DNA of 64,000 nucleotides, taken from NCBI GenBank assembly GCA_905234765.1, contig CAJOIF010000001.1, positions 207,572 to 271,571 on the forward strand, given 5' to 3'. This DNA is from an uncultured Bacteroidales bacterium. GTDB lineage: Bacteria; Bacteroidota; Bacteroidia; Bacteroidales; F082. Made by a program: the position numbers and the translations under genes. Positions 48,993-57,813 of the stretch are shown here, one piece after another. The notes under the pieces are model-generated. The model was not told where the DNA came from, did not search any database, and saw only the letters and a program-made list of their open reading frames with translations. Position 1 is the stretch's first letter, and each line of letters starts with the position of its first letter.

Positions 48993-49651
48993 CCAAACAA
49001 CAATGTTCCCTGATAAACTCCGCCAGCCTCGGATGAGGCTTGATGAATTCATCGAATGCCTCTTGGGCGTAAGGGGCAATCCAACTTTCGCTGCCCTCGG
49101 GTGGTTCCATATTCATATCCCTGTAGTCCATATAGTCCGATGCCATCATATATGGTCCGTTCAGGTAGAAGTTGAACGACAGATGCAACAGCATTATTTG
49201 ATTCAGGATGATGGAAGCGTTTTTCAATTCCTTCTCCCTGTTGTCAATATGAATGTCCTGACAGTTCAGTAGTATGCTCCTGTAGCTGCTGGCATGCACA
49301 TGATTGTCTAAAAGTGACCTGTTCTTCTTCAGATACGTGTCCCATCCAAACATTGGATACAGGTCTTTTGTCGATTTCGATTCCTTCAAGACGCTCAGTA
49401 TCTTTTCCGTCTTGGGGATCCAGTGTCCTTTTCTCAGCCATTCATCCACATCCTTCACTACGATGCACTTCATCCGGAAACTTTGAAACAATATGGTTTA
49501 GTTTATCACCAGCAATATAAGCCTCTCTAAACGGGATTAGACAATCCTGCACAAAACTCCCTACCTTGCTATAGTCAAATACATAGAAGGTTAAACCCGA
49601 ACCCGGATACAGCGTCGAATCTGGACTGAAATAATCAGAAATAATACCCAT
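48982..49651 (-). pseudogene. Frameshifted unknown gene upstream of the AAA_13 ATPase
   Basis: Two overlapping frames together look like one protein of about 220 residues. The first (from ATG 49651) runs MGIISDYFSPDSTLYPGSG ... LNHIVSKFPDEV and then hits TGA at 49442. The second continues IVVKDVDEWLRKGHWIPKTE to 48982 but has only a TTG at 49491 as a start. Removing one base near 49465-49475 would join them. No known domain recognised; the C-terminal part is rich in Met, Tyr and acidic residues. It might alternatively be two coupled genes with a 50-bp overlap. Position directly before the ATPase suggests a partner or immunity-type gene. Confidence 0.55.
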
Positions 49652-49727
49652 TTATCAATTATGTGCCCTTACTTTTCCTCTCTTGTAAGCCGTAAGCTCA
49701 TAAGCACCTAAGCCATCACCACCTCGG

Positions 49728-49767
49728 CCAAAACAAATAACTGCAAAACTGCCAAACGCCACTCAAT
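49728..49767. repeat. Sequence shared by the 3' sides of both WbuC genes, copy A
   Basis: CCAAAACAAA followed by the 18-base GCAAAACTGCCAAACGCC (49743-49760). The same two elements, at the same spacing, follow the second cupin gene. Confidence 0.7.
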
Positions 49768-49777
49768 ACTTTTTTCA

Positions 49778-50173
49778 TCATTTCTCCATTAACTCATCGG
49801 GCACAAGTGGTTTATAGACACCGTCTTTGCTTTCCATCAATACAGAACCACTCTCTAAGCATTCTAACGAATGCCAGCGGGCTTTCTCCACATTGATACA
49901 GCGTACTTCGCCATTGGCATCCAACACTATGCTTTCAGTTTCATTCCCTGCGTCATCATAGAAATGCCAGCAGATCTTGCCGCGAAGCAAAACCACAGTT
50001 TCGCTTGATGCCAAATGCCGGTGAATAGGCATTATGGTGCCAGTCTCCAAGGCATTCAGCATACGCTGGGAATTATCCTCTAGAGTATTGCGCAAATCGT
50101 AAGCCTGGCGCAAGCGGGGCGAAGCCTTGGCTTGGGCTGATAAATCGTCTAATAGTTTCTTATCGATGATCAT
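49778..50173 (-). CDS. WbuC family cupin, copy 1
   Basis: 131 aa from ATG 50173; earlier codons come from a GAAACCT-type spacer repeat. A typical WbuC order: helical N-terminus (KLLDDLSAQAKASPRLRQAY, DLRN), then the cupin with metal ligands IMPIHRHLASSETVVLLRGK and a C-terminal RWHSLECLESGSVLMESKDG. WbuC proteins occur in O-antigen and capsule clusters and are predicted metal-binding cupins; the substrate is not known. It is clearly homologous to the gene at 59128-59538, including the tail after the stop codon. It is out of place among defence genes, which suggests rearrangement. Confidence 0.87.
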   Translation of the reverse strand: MIIDKKLLDDLSAQAKASPRLRQAYDLRNTLEDNSQRMLNALETGTIMPIHRHLASSETVVLLRGKICWHFYDDAGNETESIVLDANGEVRCINVEKARWHSLECLESGSVLMESKDGVYKPLVPDELMEK

Positions 50174-50251
50174 GAAACCTGAAACTTGAAACCTGAAACT
50201 ACTAAGCAACTCTAAACCCTAAACTCTAAACTTTAAAGTGCAAGACGGCTT
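50174..50251. repeat. Degenerate GAAACCT and CTCTAAAC spacer repeats
   Basis: Two different short-unit tracts: GAAACCTGAAACTTGAAACC (50175-50194) and CTCTAAACCCTAAACTCT (50212-50229). They separate the cupin from the WYL fragment. Confidence 0.55.
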
Positions 50252-50536
50252 TCACCGTAAACTTACGAAGAGGCTGAAGTTGGGGTCGCGATAGCGGTAA
50301 TACACACGGTGGCCGTCGTAGAGCTTTTCAATCTCTATGTCCTGCCCGCCGATGGCCTCGCTTTCGAGGCGCACCAGGTCGGCCCGCAGGGTGCGCTCGC
50401 TCACATCCTCCTCGCCGTGGTTGCGCAAAGCCTCGTTCACCGCATCCAGCAGGTCGTAGAAGAAATACTTCCTCTGCCTGTTGCGCAGGCAAGCGTCCAA
50501 CGCCTTATACCTTATATGTGCATTACTATGATTCAC
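50252..50536 (-). pseudogene. N-terminal fragment of a WYL regulator
   Basis: 94 aa corresponding only to the winged-helix part of a WYL regulator (YKALDACLRNRQRKYFFYDL; RTLRADLVRLESEAIGGQDI; YRYRDPNFSLFVSLR). The full-length WYL protein in this window has the equivalent stretch LLYRDPSFSIMNMPL and then about 250 more residues. No continuation is visible in any frame before the spacer repeats. Probably a truncated remnant, although a stand-alone DNA-binding protein remains possible. It lies 34 bp downstream of the AAA-TOPRIM gene. Confidence 0.75.
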
Positions 50537-50570
50537 AACTCAATAACCTATAACAATTAAAAATCGCCCA

Positions 50571-52271
50571 TCACGGCATCGTCAATGTCTGTTCCAACAA
50601 ATCGAGCAACACCTTGAAATCTTCCATATCTGCGGCTTGTGCCACTTGGCTGAAATTGGGTAACAAAATTTTCTTCAAGTCATCCCTAACAGCAGGAAAA
50701 CCCTTATAATTTTTGCCTTGGTATTCAGAATCAATATAATTCTTGGTCAGATCCCTGATTTTATCCGCCTTGAAATAGTCTTCAATGATAAAAGGTGTAT
50801 TGCCATTTGCTCCAGGTTTTATGGGAAGCATAACGACCAAGCCATTCTGTATAGTTGGAATTGTCCTTGCAGAAGAATAATCCGTTGTTTTTAGACTATG
50901 ATTACCCAACAAGATATTGGCACATGTCAATCCAGAGCCATCTCTATCAACCAAACGTATAATCTTCCTTCCCTGCAATGTTGTTATTTTTGACATGAAA
51001 GCCAAATCAGCATTACCATCGGTACCACTCAGTTCGATAAACTCTGTTTGACCTGCCAATGTTGGATAGTTCGTGCTGAAAAATGAAATAGCCTTCTGAA
51101 TATAGGCAATATCGGTCTTCCCCTCTGTCAAAATCAAATGCTTGTTAGTGAAAAGCATATTGATCAAGGTCACGTCCGAAGCCAGTTTCTTACCAGCCTC
51201 AATCTGATCGCCTACTGATTCAGGTTTGCCGTTGTTCATCAGCACGATGGACTGTGCCTCAACATCCCCGCACACCGAAGGGGAATGTGATGTGATAAAT
51301 ATATGGCGGTTTTGGCGGAACTGCTTGATAGAGTCGATAATCACTTTCTTGTTATCGACATGCACATGGGCGTCAGGCTCGTCAAGCAAAAACAACGTAT
51401 TCTCATTGCCAGCCAACTCAAGTGCAGCCCTTATTAGCAGACGTTTTTTCAAGCCTTCACTCATCATTTCAATGTTCAGCCCGCCATTAAACGTCACCTC
51501 AATATGCTCTATTATTTTGCTGTTTTTAGGCGAATATGCTATATACAGGTATTCAAACAGTTGTTGGGCATCGATGTTTAAACTGGCAAGTATCTGTTTG
51601 AAATCTTGGAGACTGTAATCCTGTCGGCCATCAATGTTTTTTACAAACTGAAGCACCGGGCTCACAGCAAAAGAGCTGTATTGCTGAGGGTCTTTGAATG
51701 TGAACCTGATATTGTCAACCTGGGCAACCTTCAGGTCGCTTCGCAGAAAATCAATCACATCGGCACTGTCGGAGCAAAGTAATGAAAGCAGAGCCAAATC
51801 CCAATAATACTTGTTCAAATAGAGTAGCCTGGGGAAAACTCCGCTCACATTGACCGCGCCTGTCTGATTCTGATTAATTGTGTTTATGAAATTGAAATAA
51901 AACGGCATATAGAAGTTCTGCCACAATCTGTTCGATTCTCCACTGTAAATGGCTATCACCCGTTTAGGATAGTCCATCGTGTTGGTCACACTTTTCAGTT
52001 GGCCGTCATGCTTCTCGGTTAAGTGGCCATTGTTGAACCACACCTCGTTGCGATGGCCGTCAACCTCCCACTCTATCTCAAAGTTTTTGTCGAACAGCAC
52101 ACTCCCACTCAGCAGGTTGCTGAACACGCCGCTGATAAACTCCAGCACATTGCTCTTGCCGCTGCCGTTGTTGCCTATGAACAACGTCAAACCGTCATGC
52201 TGGCTGAAATCGAAAGTCTGGTTTTTTATATTCTTGAAGTCCTCAACCTTCAGTCGGTTTACCCGTATCAT
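50571..52271 (-). CDS. OLD-like AAA ATPase fused to a TOPRIM nuclease domain
   Basis: 566 aa. Walker A GNNGSGKS at 33-40, ABC signature MSEGLKKRLLI at 270-280, Walker B LFLLDEPD at 293-300 and the SHS switch at about 328-330 form the ATPase half. The C-terminal half begins with TNKHLILTEGKTDIAYIQKA (TOPRIM Glu in EGKTD, 383-387) and has DRD at 442-444. This is the layout of OLD-family nucleases and of Gabija GajA; fused PARIS AriA-AriB proteins are also similar, and the EGKTD form might fit DUF4435. No GajB-type helicase is nearby. Its start overlaps the HsdS stop by 4 bp (ATGA), so it is the last full gene of the methylase operon. Likely anti-phage role, inferred from family and position. 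Confidence 0.85.
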   Translation of the reverse strand: MIRVNRLKVEDFKNIKNQTFDFSQHDGLTLFIGNNGSGKSNVLEFISGVFSNLLSGSVLFDKNFEIEWEVDGHRNEVWFNNGHLTEKHDGQLKSVTNTMDYPKRVIAIYSGESNRLWQNFYMPFYFNFINTINQNQTGAVNVSGVFPRLLYLNKYYWDLALLSLLCSDSADVIDFLRSDLKVAQVDNIRFTFKDPQQYSSFAVSPVLQFVKNIDGRQDYSLQDFKQILASLNIDAQQLFEYLYIAYSPKNSKIIEHIEVTFNGGLNIEMMSEGLKKRLLIRAALELAGNENTLFLLDEPDAHVHVDNKKVIIDSIKQFRQNRHIFITSHSPSVCGDVEAQSIVLMNNGKPESVGDQIEAGKKLASDVTLINMLFTNKHLILTEGKTDIAYIQKAISFFSTNYPTLAGQTEFIELSGTDGNADLAFMSKITTLQGRKIIRLVDRDGSGLTCANILLGNHSLKTTDYSSARTIPTIQNGLVVMLPIKPGANGNTPFIIEDYFKADKIRDLTKNYIDSEYQGKNYKGFPAVRDDLKKILLPNFSQVAQAADMEDFKVLLDLLEQTLTMP

Positions 52272-53632
52272 GATTTTTCAAAAATTTGTGATTCAAATTC
52301 TTTTAACGCTTTTGTACGCTCTGTGGCAATGAATTGGTTGGCATCCCACAGTTTACGTTGGTTTTCTTTGAAGTATTTGCCCAGCTGTCTTTTCATTTGC
52401 ATGGGCGGGGCGGGCACACGCACTTCAAGGAAATCGGAAGGATTCACCCTTGGCAATCCTGTACCTGTGATGTGTTGCTTGATTTGGGCTTGCACCAAGT
52501 CGGACGAAAGTACATATTCGAAATAATCCTTTTGTTCATCCTCTTTGATGGAAAAAACCATGAATTCCGTAGAACACACAATATTGTACAAATCCTTGCT
52601 TTCGTTCCTCCAATACTTGTTCAGGTTTGGCCTCAACCGTCCGAAAAGGAAGAATCCCAATGGTATTCTCAATGCCGAACTCTTGATCTCGCCTCCCTGT
52701 TTCAGTTTGTCGCAAGTCAGTTTGCCTATGCCTTTCTCAATATTCTCCATACCCACATACAGAAACTCCTTGTCGGGCGTAAGTTTGGGAACCATGCGCA
52801 GAGAATTTCCCTCACCATCCCACATGAACGAATCAACGAAATCGCCTATTTTCCGCATCGGATAATCGGAAGAAACAATCATTGCATTCACGGTACTTTC
52901 AACGCTCCAGTTTTTAGTGTTACTGAAAGACACCGCTCTCAATCCTTGACCTCCCTCAGCCTTTTTTATACGCACCCCGGTCGTTTCATTCAGTTTCTCC
53001 TGCATTCGCTTTGGGAGGGTTTCCAACTCATGCTCTCTCTTCTCTATTTTCCTATTGGAATCGTGATAAGTCTTCAGCATCTGTTTCTGCTCATCCAATG
53101 AAGGCAACGGAATTCGAATTGCTCGGAATGTGGCCACATCCAAACGTTTACGGTTGGTGCTGCCACGCACAATACTCTTAATGTAGTCCGTAACGCTCTC
53201 GGATGACATTACCAACTGCAGGTATTCAGGCAATACCAACTTTTTATCAACATCAAACACCGGAAACTCAGCAGTGACGATAGCACCGTCCAAATGCTGT
53301 GGTATAATGCCGACAGCCCCGTTGCGGGCATCAATCTTCGAAAAGATAAATTGACCAGCCTTCACTTTGGTCTGCCTTCTGGTCTTCAACTCCCTGCCAC
53401 TTACCTTCTCCTCGCTGCGAGCCTCCACACCTCCCCCGTTGGTTTTCACCTTCAACTGGACATAGTTTTCCTCATTGTTGATGACAATATGCTGGTCTCT
53501 CAAATCCACCAAACTACCCACCGGCACCATTTCGTACCGGCTTTTGTAAGGGATTTTTTTCTGCGAAAGAACCATCGATATGCTCCACGCATGAAGAAGG
53601 TCTTTGAATCGGATGCTGCTCAGTCTGCTCAT
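52268..53632 (-). CDS. hsdS: Type I restriction-modification specificity subunit HsdS
   Basis: 454 aa with the usual two half-repeats. The first target-recognition region ends in LDVATFRAIRIPLPSLDEQK and a coiled coil (YHDSNRKIEKREHELETLPK); the second contains IPLGFFLFGRLRPNLNKYWR and ends in LPRVNPSDFLEVRVPAPPMQ plus a second helical spacer. HsdS chooses the DNA sequence methylated by the HsdM partner. It starts 3 bp after the HsdM stop and overlaps the AAA-TOPRIM gene by 4 bp. No second hsdS or recombinase gene for specificity switching is present. Confidence 0.93.
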   Translation of the reverse strand: MSRLSSIRFKDLLHAWSISMVLSQKKIPYKSRYEMVPVGSLVDLRDQHIVINNEENYVQLKVKTNGGGVEARSEEKVSGRELKTRRQTKVKAGQFIFSKIDARNGAVGIIPQHLDGAIVTAEFPVFDVDKKLVLPEYLQLVMSSESVTDYIKSIVRGSTNRKRLDVATFRAIRIPLPSLDEQKQMLKTYHDSNRKIEKREHELETLPKRMQEKLNETTGVRIKKAEGGQGLRAVSFSNTKNWSVESTVNAMIVSSDYPMRKIGDFVDSFMWDGEGNSLRMVPKLTPDKEFLYVGMENIEKGIGKLTCDKLKQGGEIKSSALRIPLGFFLFGRLRPNLNKYWRNESKDLYNIVCSTEFMVFSIKEDEQKDYFEYVLSSDLVQAQIKQHITGTGLPRVNPSDFLEVRVPAPPMQMKRQLGKYFKENQRKLWDANQFIATERTKALKEFESQIFEKS

Positions 53633-53635
53633 CGC

Positions 53636-55147
53636 TTACCAGAGTTGGTGTTGTTTCTTATATTCGTCAATATCAGCCAGCAAGCCAACAAGCTCGTTTT
53701 CGCACTCGCCGCCAATGGAGTTGATTCCAGCCTTGTCCACTTTGGCCATCAGTACTTCATAGTCAAAAGCCGATTTCAGCTGTTCGTTGGCCTCATCCTT
53801 GATTTGAGCCTTCAGCTTTCTCATTTTCGCCCTGAGTTTCTTTTTGTTGTCTGCGTCGGCTTTCTTTATCTTAGCCTGCAAGGTGTCAAGCTCCGATTGA
53901 TGCCTTTGTTCGGCGCTTTCTTGTGCCGCAACCTGTGCCTGACGGTATTGATCGGCCTCTTCCAAAGTAAATTTCTTCAGGAAAAGAATACTCGGCTTCA
54001 CGTTGGCACCAGCGGCCATAAACACATCGGTGGGCAATGAAACCACCAAAACAATTTTGGCCCGCCCTTCCACATAATGGCGCACCGACTCCAGTTTCTT
54101 GTTATTAAGCACACCTTCGGGCAACACCACACCCATTCGACCTCCCGGCACAAGCAAATCAAGACAACGATCAAGGAAGAGGGTCTCGGTAAGGTTAGTG
54201 TATTTGCTAATCTTGAACAAATCAAGCAATGGGGTGTCGATATGCTTGTCTATCTGTTCTAACGCCTTATTATACCGCTCGCCATACAATTTCTGGTATT
54301 CCTTTATTTTGGCCGCATCCGTAAATCGGTCACTTTCGGTTATCAGCAGTTTTTTGCTCACCTTGCTACCAAACGGGGGATTGGTCATAATCACATTGAA
54401 ACGCTCCTCAAAAATGCCGTTTACATTCAAAAAGCCGTCGTGATGGTGTACACCGCTATGGCCATCGCCGTGCATCATCATATTCATTTTGGCAGTTCGC
54501 GCCATTCGCGGATTGGCATCCACACCATAGATGCATTTCGATGCCAGTTTTCTTATTCTAGCCTCTTTGTTGTTGGCCGACCCATGGATGATTTCGTCCC
54601 TTACATGTTCAAAAGCCTTGATCAGAAACCCACCCGAACCACAGCAGGGATCGCAAATCAGCTCATTCTCACGTGGGTCGAGCACCCCCACCATGAAGTT
54701 CACAACACTGCGGGGAGTGAAGAATTGTCCCAACTCGCCCCTGAATGTTCTGCCCAAGAAACGTTCAAAGGCAATGCCTCTCACATCATCGGAAGCTGAA
54801 GCCAAATTCAACCCCGACATGGCAGAAAGGATGTCGCGGAAACTGCTTTCGCGAATGTTCAGCTTCTCATTGCGGTCAAATATCTTGTCGGTCTCAAAAT
54901 GCTTGCGGGTTTCATAGAAAAGCACTTGGTAATAGCCCGGTGTGGGTGCATCGGCATTTTCCTCATCAAACTTTTCGAGGGTATATATTTCACCCGTTTT
55001 ATTCTCCTTCCACATCTTGACAAACAACACCTTGCTGATTTCATCGAAAGCAGCCTCAGGCGACAACTTGTCGTTGTTTCTGATGATATTGTGGCACTTC
55101 GTCAGAACACGAGTGAATTCTTCTCTTTCAAACTGGTTATCTATCAT
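53636..55147 (-). CDS. hsdM: Type I restriction-modification methyltransferase subunit HsdM
   Basis: 503 aa from ATG 55147, which overlaps the preceding stop by 4 bp; a start 15 bp earlier is less likely. An N-terminal helical domain (FTRVLTKCHNIIRNND) is followed by RGELGQFFTPRSVV, the SAM-binding motif DPCCGSGGFL at about 166-175 and the catalytic NPPF at about 256-259, which mark an N6-adenine methylase. A long charged coiled coil near the C-terminus (LDTLQAKIKKADADNKKKLR) is longer than in most HsdM proteins. With HsdS it forms a DNA methylase. No HsdR gene occurs in the operon or window, so restriction must come from elsewhere or from the unusual operon partners. Confidence 0.94.
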   Translation of the reverse strand: MIDNQFEREEFTRVLTKCHNIIRNNDKLSPEAAFDEISKVLFVKMWKENKTGEIYTLEKFDEENADAPTPGYYQVLFYETRKHFETDKIFDRNEKLNIRESSFRDILSAMSGLNLASASDDVRGIAFERFLGRTFRGELGQFFTPRSVVNFMVGVLDPRENELICDPCCGSGGFLIKAFEHVRDEIIHGSANNKEARIRKLASKCIYGVDANPRMARTAKMNMMMHGDGHSGVHHHDGFLNVNGIFEERFNVIMTNPPFGSKVSKKLLITESDRFTDAAKIKEYQKLYGERYNKALEQIDKHIDTPLLDLFKISKYTNLTETLFLDRCLDLLVPGGRMGVVLPEGVLNNKKLESVRHYVEGRAKIVLVVSLPTDVFMAAGANVKPSILFLKKFTLEEADQYRQAQVAAQESAEQRHQSELDTLQAKIKKADADNKKKLRAKMRKLKAQIKDEANEQLKSAFDYEVLMAKVDKAGINSIGGECENELVGLLADIDEYKKQHQLW

Positions 55148-56940
55148 CGTTGGTTCCCCCAAATTTTTTCTGTTAGTCCGCCTATCACCTTGTCCCTCTC
55201 TTGGATAAACTGCAACATACTATAATCCTTGCTGTCTTCACCCATCTCAGACAGATAGCCGTCAGCCATCAATTTCTGTAATTTTTGCTCGTTGTCAAGC
55301 AATTCCAAGGCATCCACATCACGTCTCCGCACCAAACAATAGTTGGCCACCGAATTGAGGTAGGCCACCACTGCGGGATTCTCTTCCTGGTCAAGATCTT
55401 CGTCGGTGAAAATCCTGTATAGCACATACGACGACTGCTTGCGCGAGCGCAGCAAGTCCTTGAAATCGCCCTTTCCGTTCGACAGCCAATAAAGCAGTCG
55501 GGCAAAGAAATATTGGAAATAGCCCCAGTTGTTCATCGGCTGCAAGCGTTCAAAGAACTTCTCATTGCCACCAAGCATACGTTCCACCTCAGTGTCGAAA
55601 TACTGCTGCAAATCGCCCGAACCCATATTGCGGATGGCTTTCACCGTTTCGTATATCAAGTTGCGGATGGTGCTTTGGGTAATGCTCTTGTGCGTAAGGG
55701 TGCGTATATTGGTGAATTGGTCGATATATTTGGCCACGATGCCTATCTTTCTGTCAGTCTCAACCTCATCGTCAGTTTTGGTGACAGCTGACATATAGAG
55801 CGGATAGGTCAACGAATCGGCTATAGTGTAGAAATTGTTTACGTAGAGCAATTCAAACGGGGCATTCGCCACCATTTTGTATTTGAACAGGCGAAGATAC
55901 AGACTGGAATAGAAATCGAAGTCCGATTTGATAAAATAGTAGTAGTCATCGGCACGGCGCAGATTCAGCCTGTTGGTGTTGTTTTTCACCCATACATGGA
56001 ATTGCGTACTTATTTTCTCAAAGTCCTCGTTTTCGGCTCCTATCTTCGCCTTGCGCTGTGTTTCGGCATAACGACCGCGCAGCCAAGCCCTGAAGAACTC
56101 CATATCGGCAATGTCAGACCCCACAGTGATTTTGATTTCCTGAATACGGCTGTTCCAAAAATCGTTGGCTTTCTGTGCCTTCTCGTCATTTTCAGCATGA
56201 TTCTCCACAATTTTCGACAGCAGATAGCCTTTCAATATCTCGGTTGGCACCAAGCTCAGCCCTCGGTCGTTCATAGTTTCAAAAATGGTGTAGGCACTGT
56301 CCATGCTGTTAGCCCTCACCTCCACCAGTGTCACCTTCTCCATCATCCATTCGATGAAGATGGGTAAAACTTCGGGGGTTTGCAGTTCAACGGGGAATAG
56401 GTAGTTGATGTTCTCGTAGCAAGAAATGATATTCTGCACTGACTCGCCTACCTCGTCGAACTGCTGAAAAGAGCTCACTCCTTGTGGATTGTCCATCAGA
56501 AAGTCCATCACCTCATTACGCGACTCCACATTTACCGTGTAGGTGGTTTCGCCCTGCTTCTGCACAAAGATATAATTGGTCAGGTTCTTTTGCAAACGCT
56601 CCGACACTTGACACTCGCGCTGCTTGTGATGCAGATAGATGAGCAACAACGTGAACGAGGTGAGGCGTTGCTGACCGTCAACAATCGAAAGATCGCCATA
56701 CTCATCTTCGCACAAGACCACCGGCCCCATGTAGTAGTTGTCGTATGAGTTGTAGTCCTTGATAGTATCACCGTTTTGGTAGCTTTTTTGGAAACAGCCC
56801 GTCACATCACTGATCAATGCCTCAATCTGTGGCCTCTTCCACCGGTATTCACGCTGAAACACATCAATCCTGTACCTCTTGTTGAATAGCATGTCGGCCA
56901 GGCTTTTGTCCTTTGCTTCTATTTTGTTAAACCGTTTCAT
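55144..56940 (-). CDS. DUF262 protein (GmrS/ParB-like fold)
   Basis: 598 aa. The DUF262 signature is clear: YRIDVFQREYRWKRPQIEAL at about 23-42 and SIVDGQQRLTSFTLLLIYLH at about 85-104, followed by IFETMNDRGLSLVPTEILKG. DUF262 forms the ParB-like GTP/NTP-dependent part of GmrSD type IV enzymes and of BrxU and SspE, which usually have a DUF1524 HNH nuclease domain at the end. I see no HNH motif in the C-terminal 250 residues, so this copy may depend on another nuclease. Start and stop each overlap a neighbour by 4 bp, so it is made together with the HEPN-motif protein and HsdM. A role in sensing modified or unmodified DNA is inferred. Confidence 0.88.
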   Translation of the reverse strand: MKRFNKIEAKDKSLADMLFNKRYRIDVFQREYRWKRPQIEALISDVTGCFQKSYQNGDTIKDYNSYDNYYMGPVVLCEDEYGDLSIVDGQQRLTSFTLLLIYLHHKQRECQVSERLQKNLTNYIFVQKQGETTYTVNVESRNEVMDFLMDNPQGVSSFQQFDEVGESVQNIISCYENINYLFPVELQTPEVLPIFIEWMMEKVTLVEVRANSMDSAYTIFETMNDRGLSLVPTEILKGYLLSKIVENHAENDEKAQKANDFWNSRIQEIKITVGSDIADMEFFRAWLRGRYAETQRKAKIGAENEDFEKISTQFHVWVKNNTNRLNLRRADDYYYFIKSDFDFYSSLYLRLFKYKMVANAPFELLYVNNFYTIADSLTYPLYMSAVTKTDDEVETDRKIGIVAKYIDQFTNIRTLTHKSITQSTIRNLIYETVKAIRNMGSGDLQQYFDTEVERMLGGNEKFFERLQPMNNWGYFQYFFARLLYWLSNGKGDFKDLLRSRKQSSYVLYRIFTDEDLDQEENPAVVAYLNSVANYCLVRRRDVDALELLDNEQKLQKLMADGYLSEMGEDSKDYSMLQFIQERDKVIGGLTEKIWGNQR

Positions 56941-57782
56941 TTCAATTCTTTTATTAAGGTTCTCAAAATACCGTAGGCATATTCATAAATATGGCTGTTG
57001 GCCACCGTGGGATCCACTTCGCCGTGAAACAGTATGCAACGCAATCCATAAACTATTTCAACCACCGCCTTCGCTAAATCCTCCACGTTGTTCTTCAAAT
57101 ACAATTTGTGCGCCTTGTCAATCTCGATGGCTCCCGCCGGAACTGTTTCTTTCCCGTTCTTGTTTTTCACCGTTGCCAAAAGACTAACTTTTTTATTGGG
57201 GCTTACCTCGTTGAGGCATCTTCTCAGTTCGTCCTTCCATTCGTCTCGTTCTACATTCACAAAATCGGCATTGGCCTCCAACTCGGCGGCCTGACAATTG
57301 TTCAATTCAATCAAGGCAACAGAATTGCCGTTTGAAGACTTCAGCACTTCCAAACGACAACGGAGCGTGGTGCGCGGTTGGTTGGGGTTGAACTGCGCAC
57401 GAAACAGGTAATGCCCTTTGGTCACTTGATAGGTGTAGGAAGTGTTGCTCATGATGCTCACATTGGCAAGCGATAGTTTCTCATGCTCGTTAGGCACGGG
57501 GTGTGAGCGCAGTTCCATCTCCAGCTTGCCCAACAACTGCTTGAACTCCATTGATACTGCATCCTTGCCCCGCAGCAGGCTCTTAATGCGACGGGTGAAG
57601 GTGTTGTCGTTGGCCTTGATGTGGTTGATGATGGCACGGTCGGTCATCATGCCTGTGGTTTCGTCATAGAAGTTCGTCATATACCAGGCGTTGAAAGGAA
57701 TCCACGCCTTGATGAACATCAGGTAGAAATCAGGCTCCGCCCTGTCAATCCAATTACCTATATGTGAAATGGTTCCATACAT
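56937..57782 (-). CDS. HEPN-motif protein of the methylase operon
   Basis: 281 aa, soluble. The C-terminal part contains R248-CILF-H253 in YGLRCILFHGEVDPT, an Rx4H arrangement typical of HEPN ribonucleases and Apea-like HEPN proteins, in a helical context (EDLAKAVVEIVYGLR; YEYAYGILRTLIKEL). The N-terminal half is less clear (FYLMFIKAWIPFNAWYMTNF) but is also largely helical. It overlaps the DUF262 gene by 4 bp and follows the PIN gene after 31 bp. HEPN proteins commonly act as RNA-cutting effectors in defence and toxin-antitoxin systems; that function is inferred from the motif alone. Confidence 0.72.
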   Translation of the reverse strand: MYGTISHIGNWIDRAEPDFYLMFIKAWIPFNAWYMTNFYDETTGMMTDRAIINHIKANDNTFTRRIKSLLRGKDAVSMEFKQLLGKLEMELRSHPVPNEHEKLSLANVSIMSNTSYTYQVTKGHYLFRAQFNPNQPRTTLRCRLEVLKSSNGNSVALIELNNCQAAELEANADFVNVERDEWKDELRRCLNEVSPNKKVSLLATVKNKNGKETVPAGAIEIDKAHKLYLKNNVEDLAKAVVEIVYGLRCILFHGEVDPTVANSHIYEYAYGILRTLIKELK

Positions 57783-57813
57783 CGTGTCTGATTTGATTAC
57801 AATTGTTTATCTC

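Noticed and set aside
50571..52271. Complete Gabija system
   Set aside because: GajA-like layout is present, but no UvrD-like GajB gene is adjacent, and the gene is coupled to hsdS.
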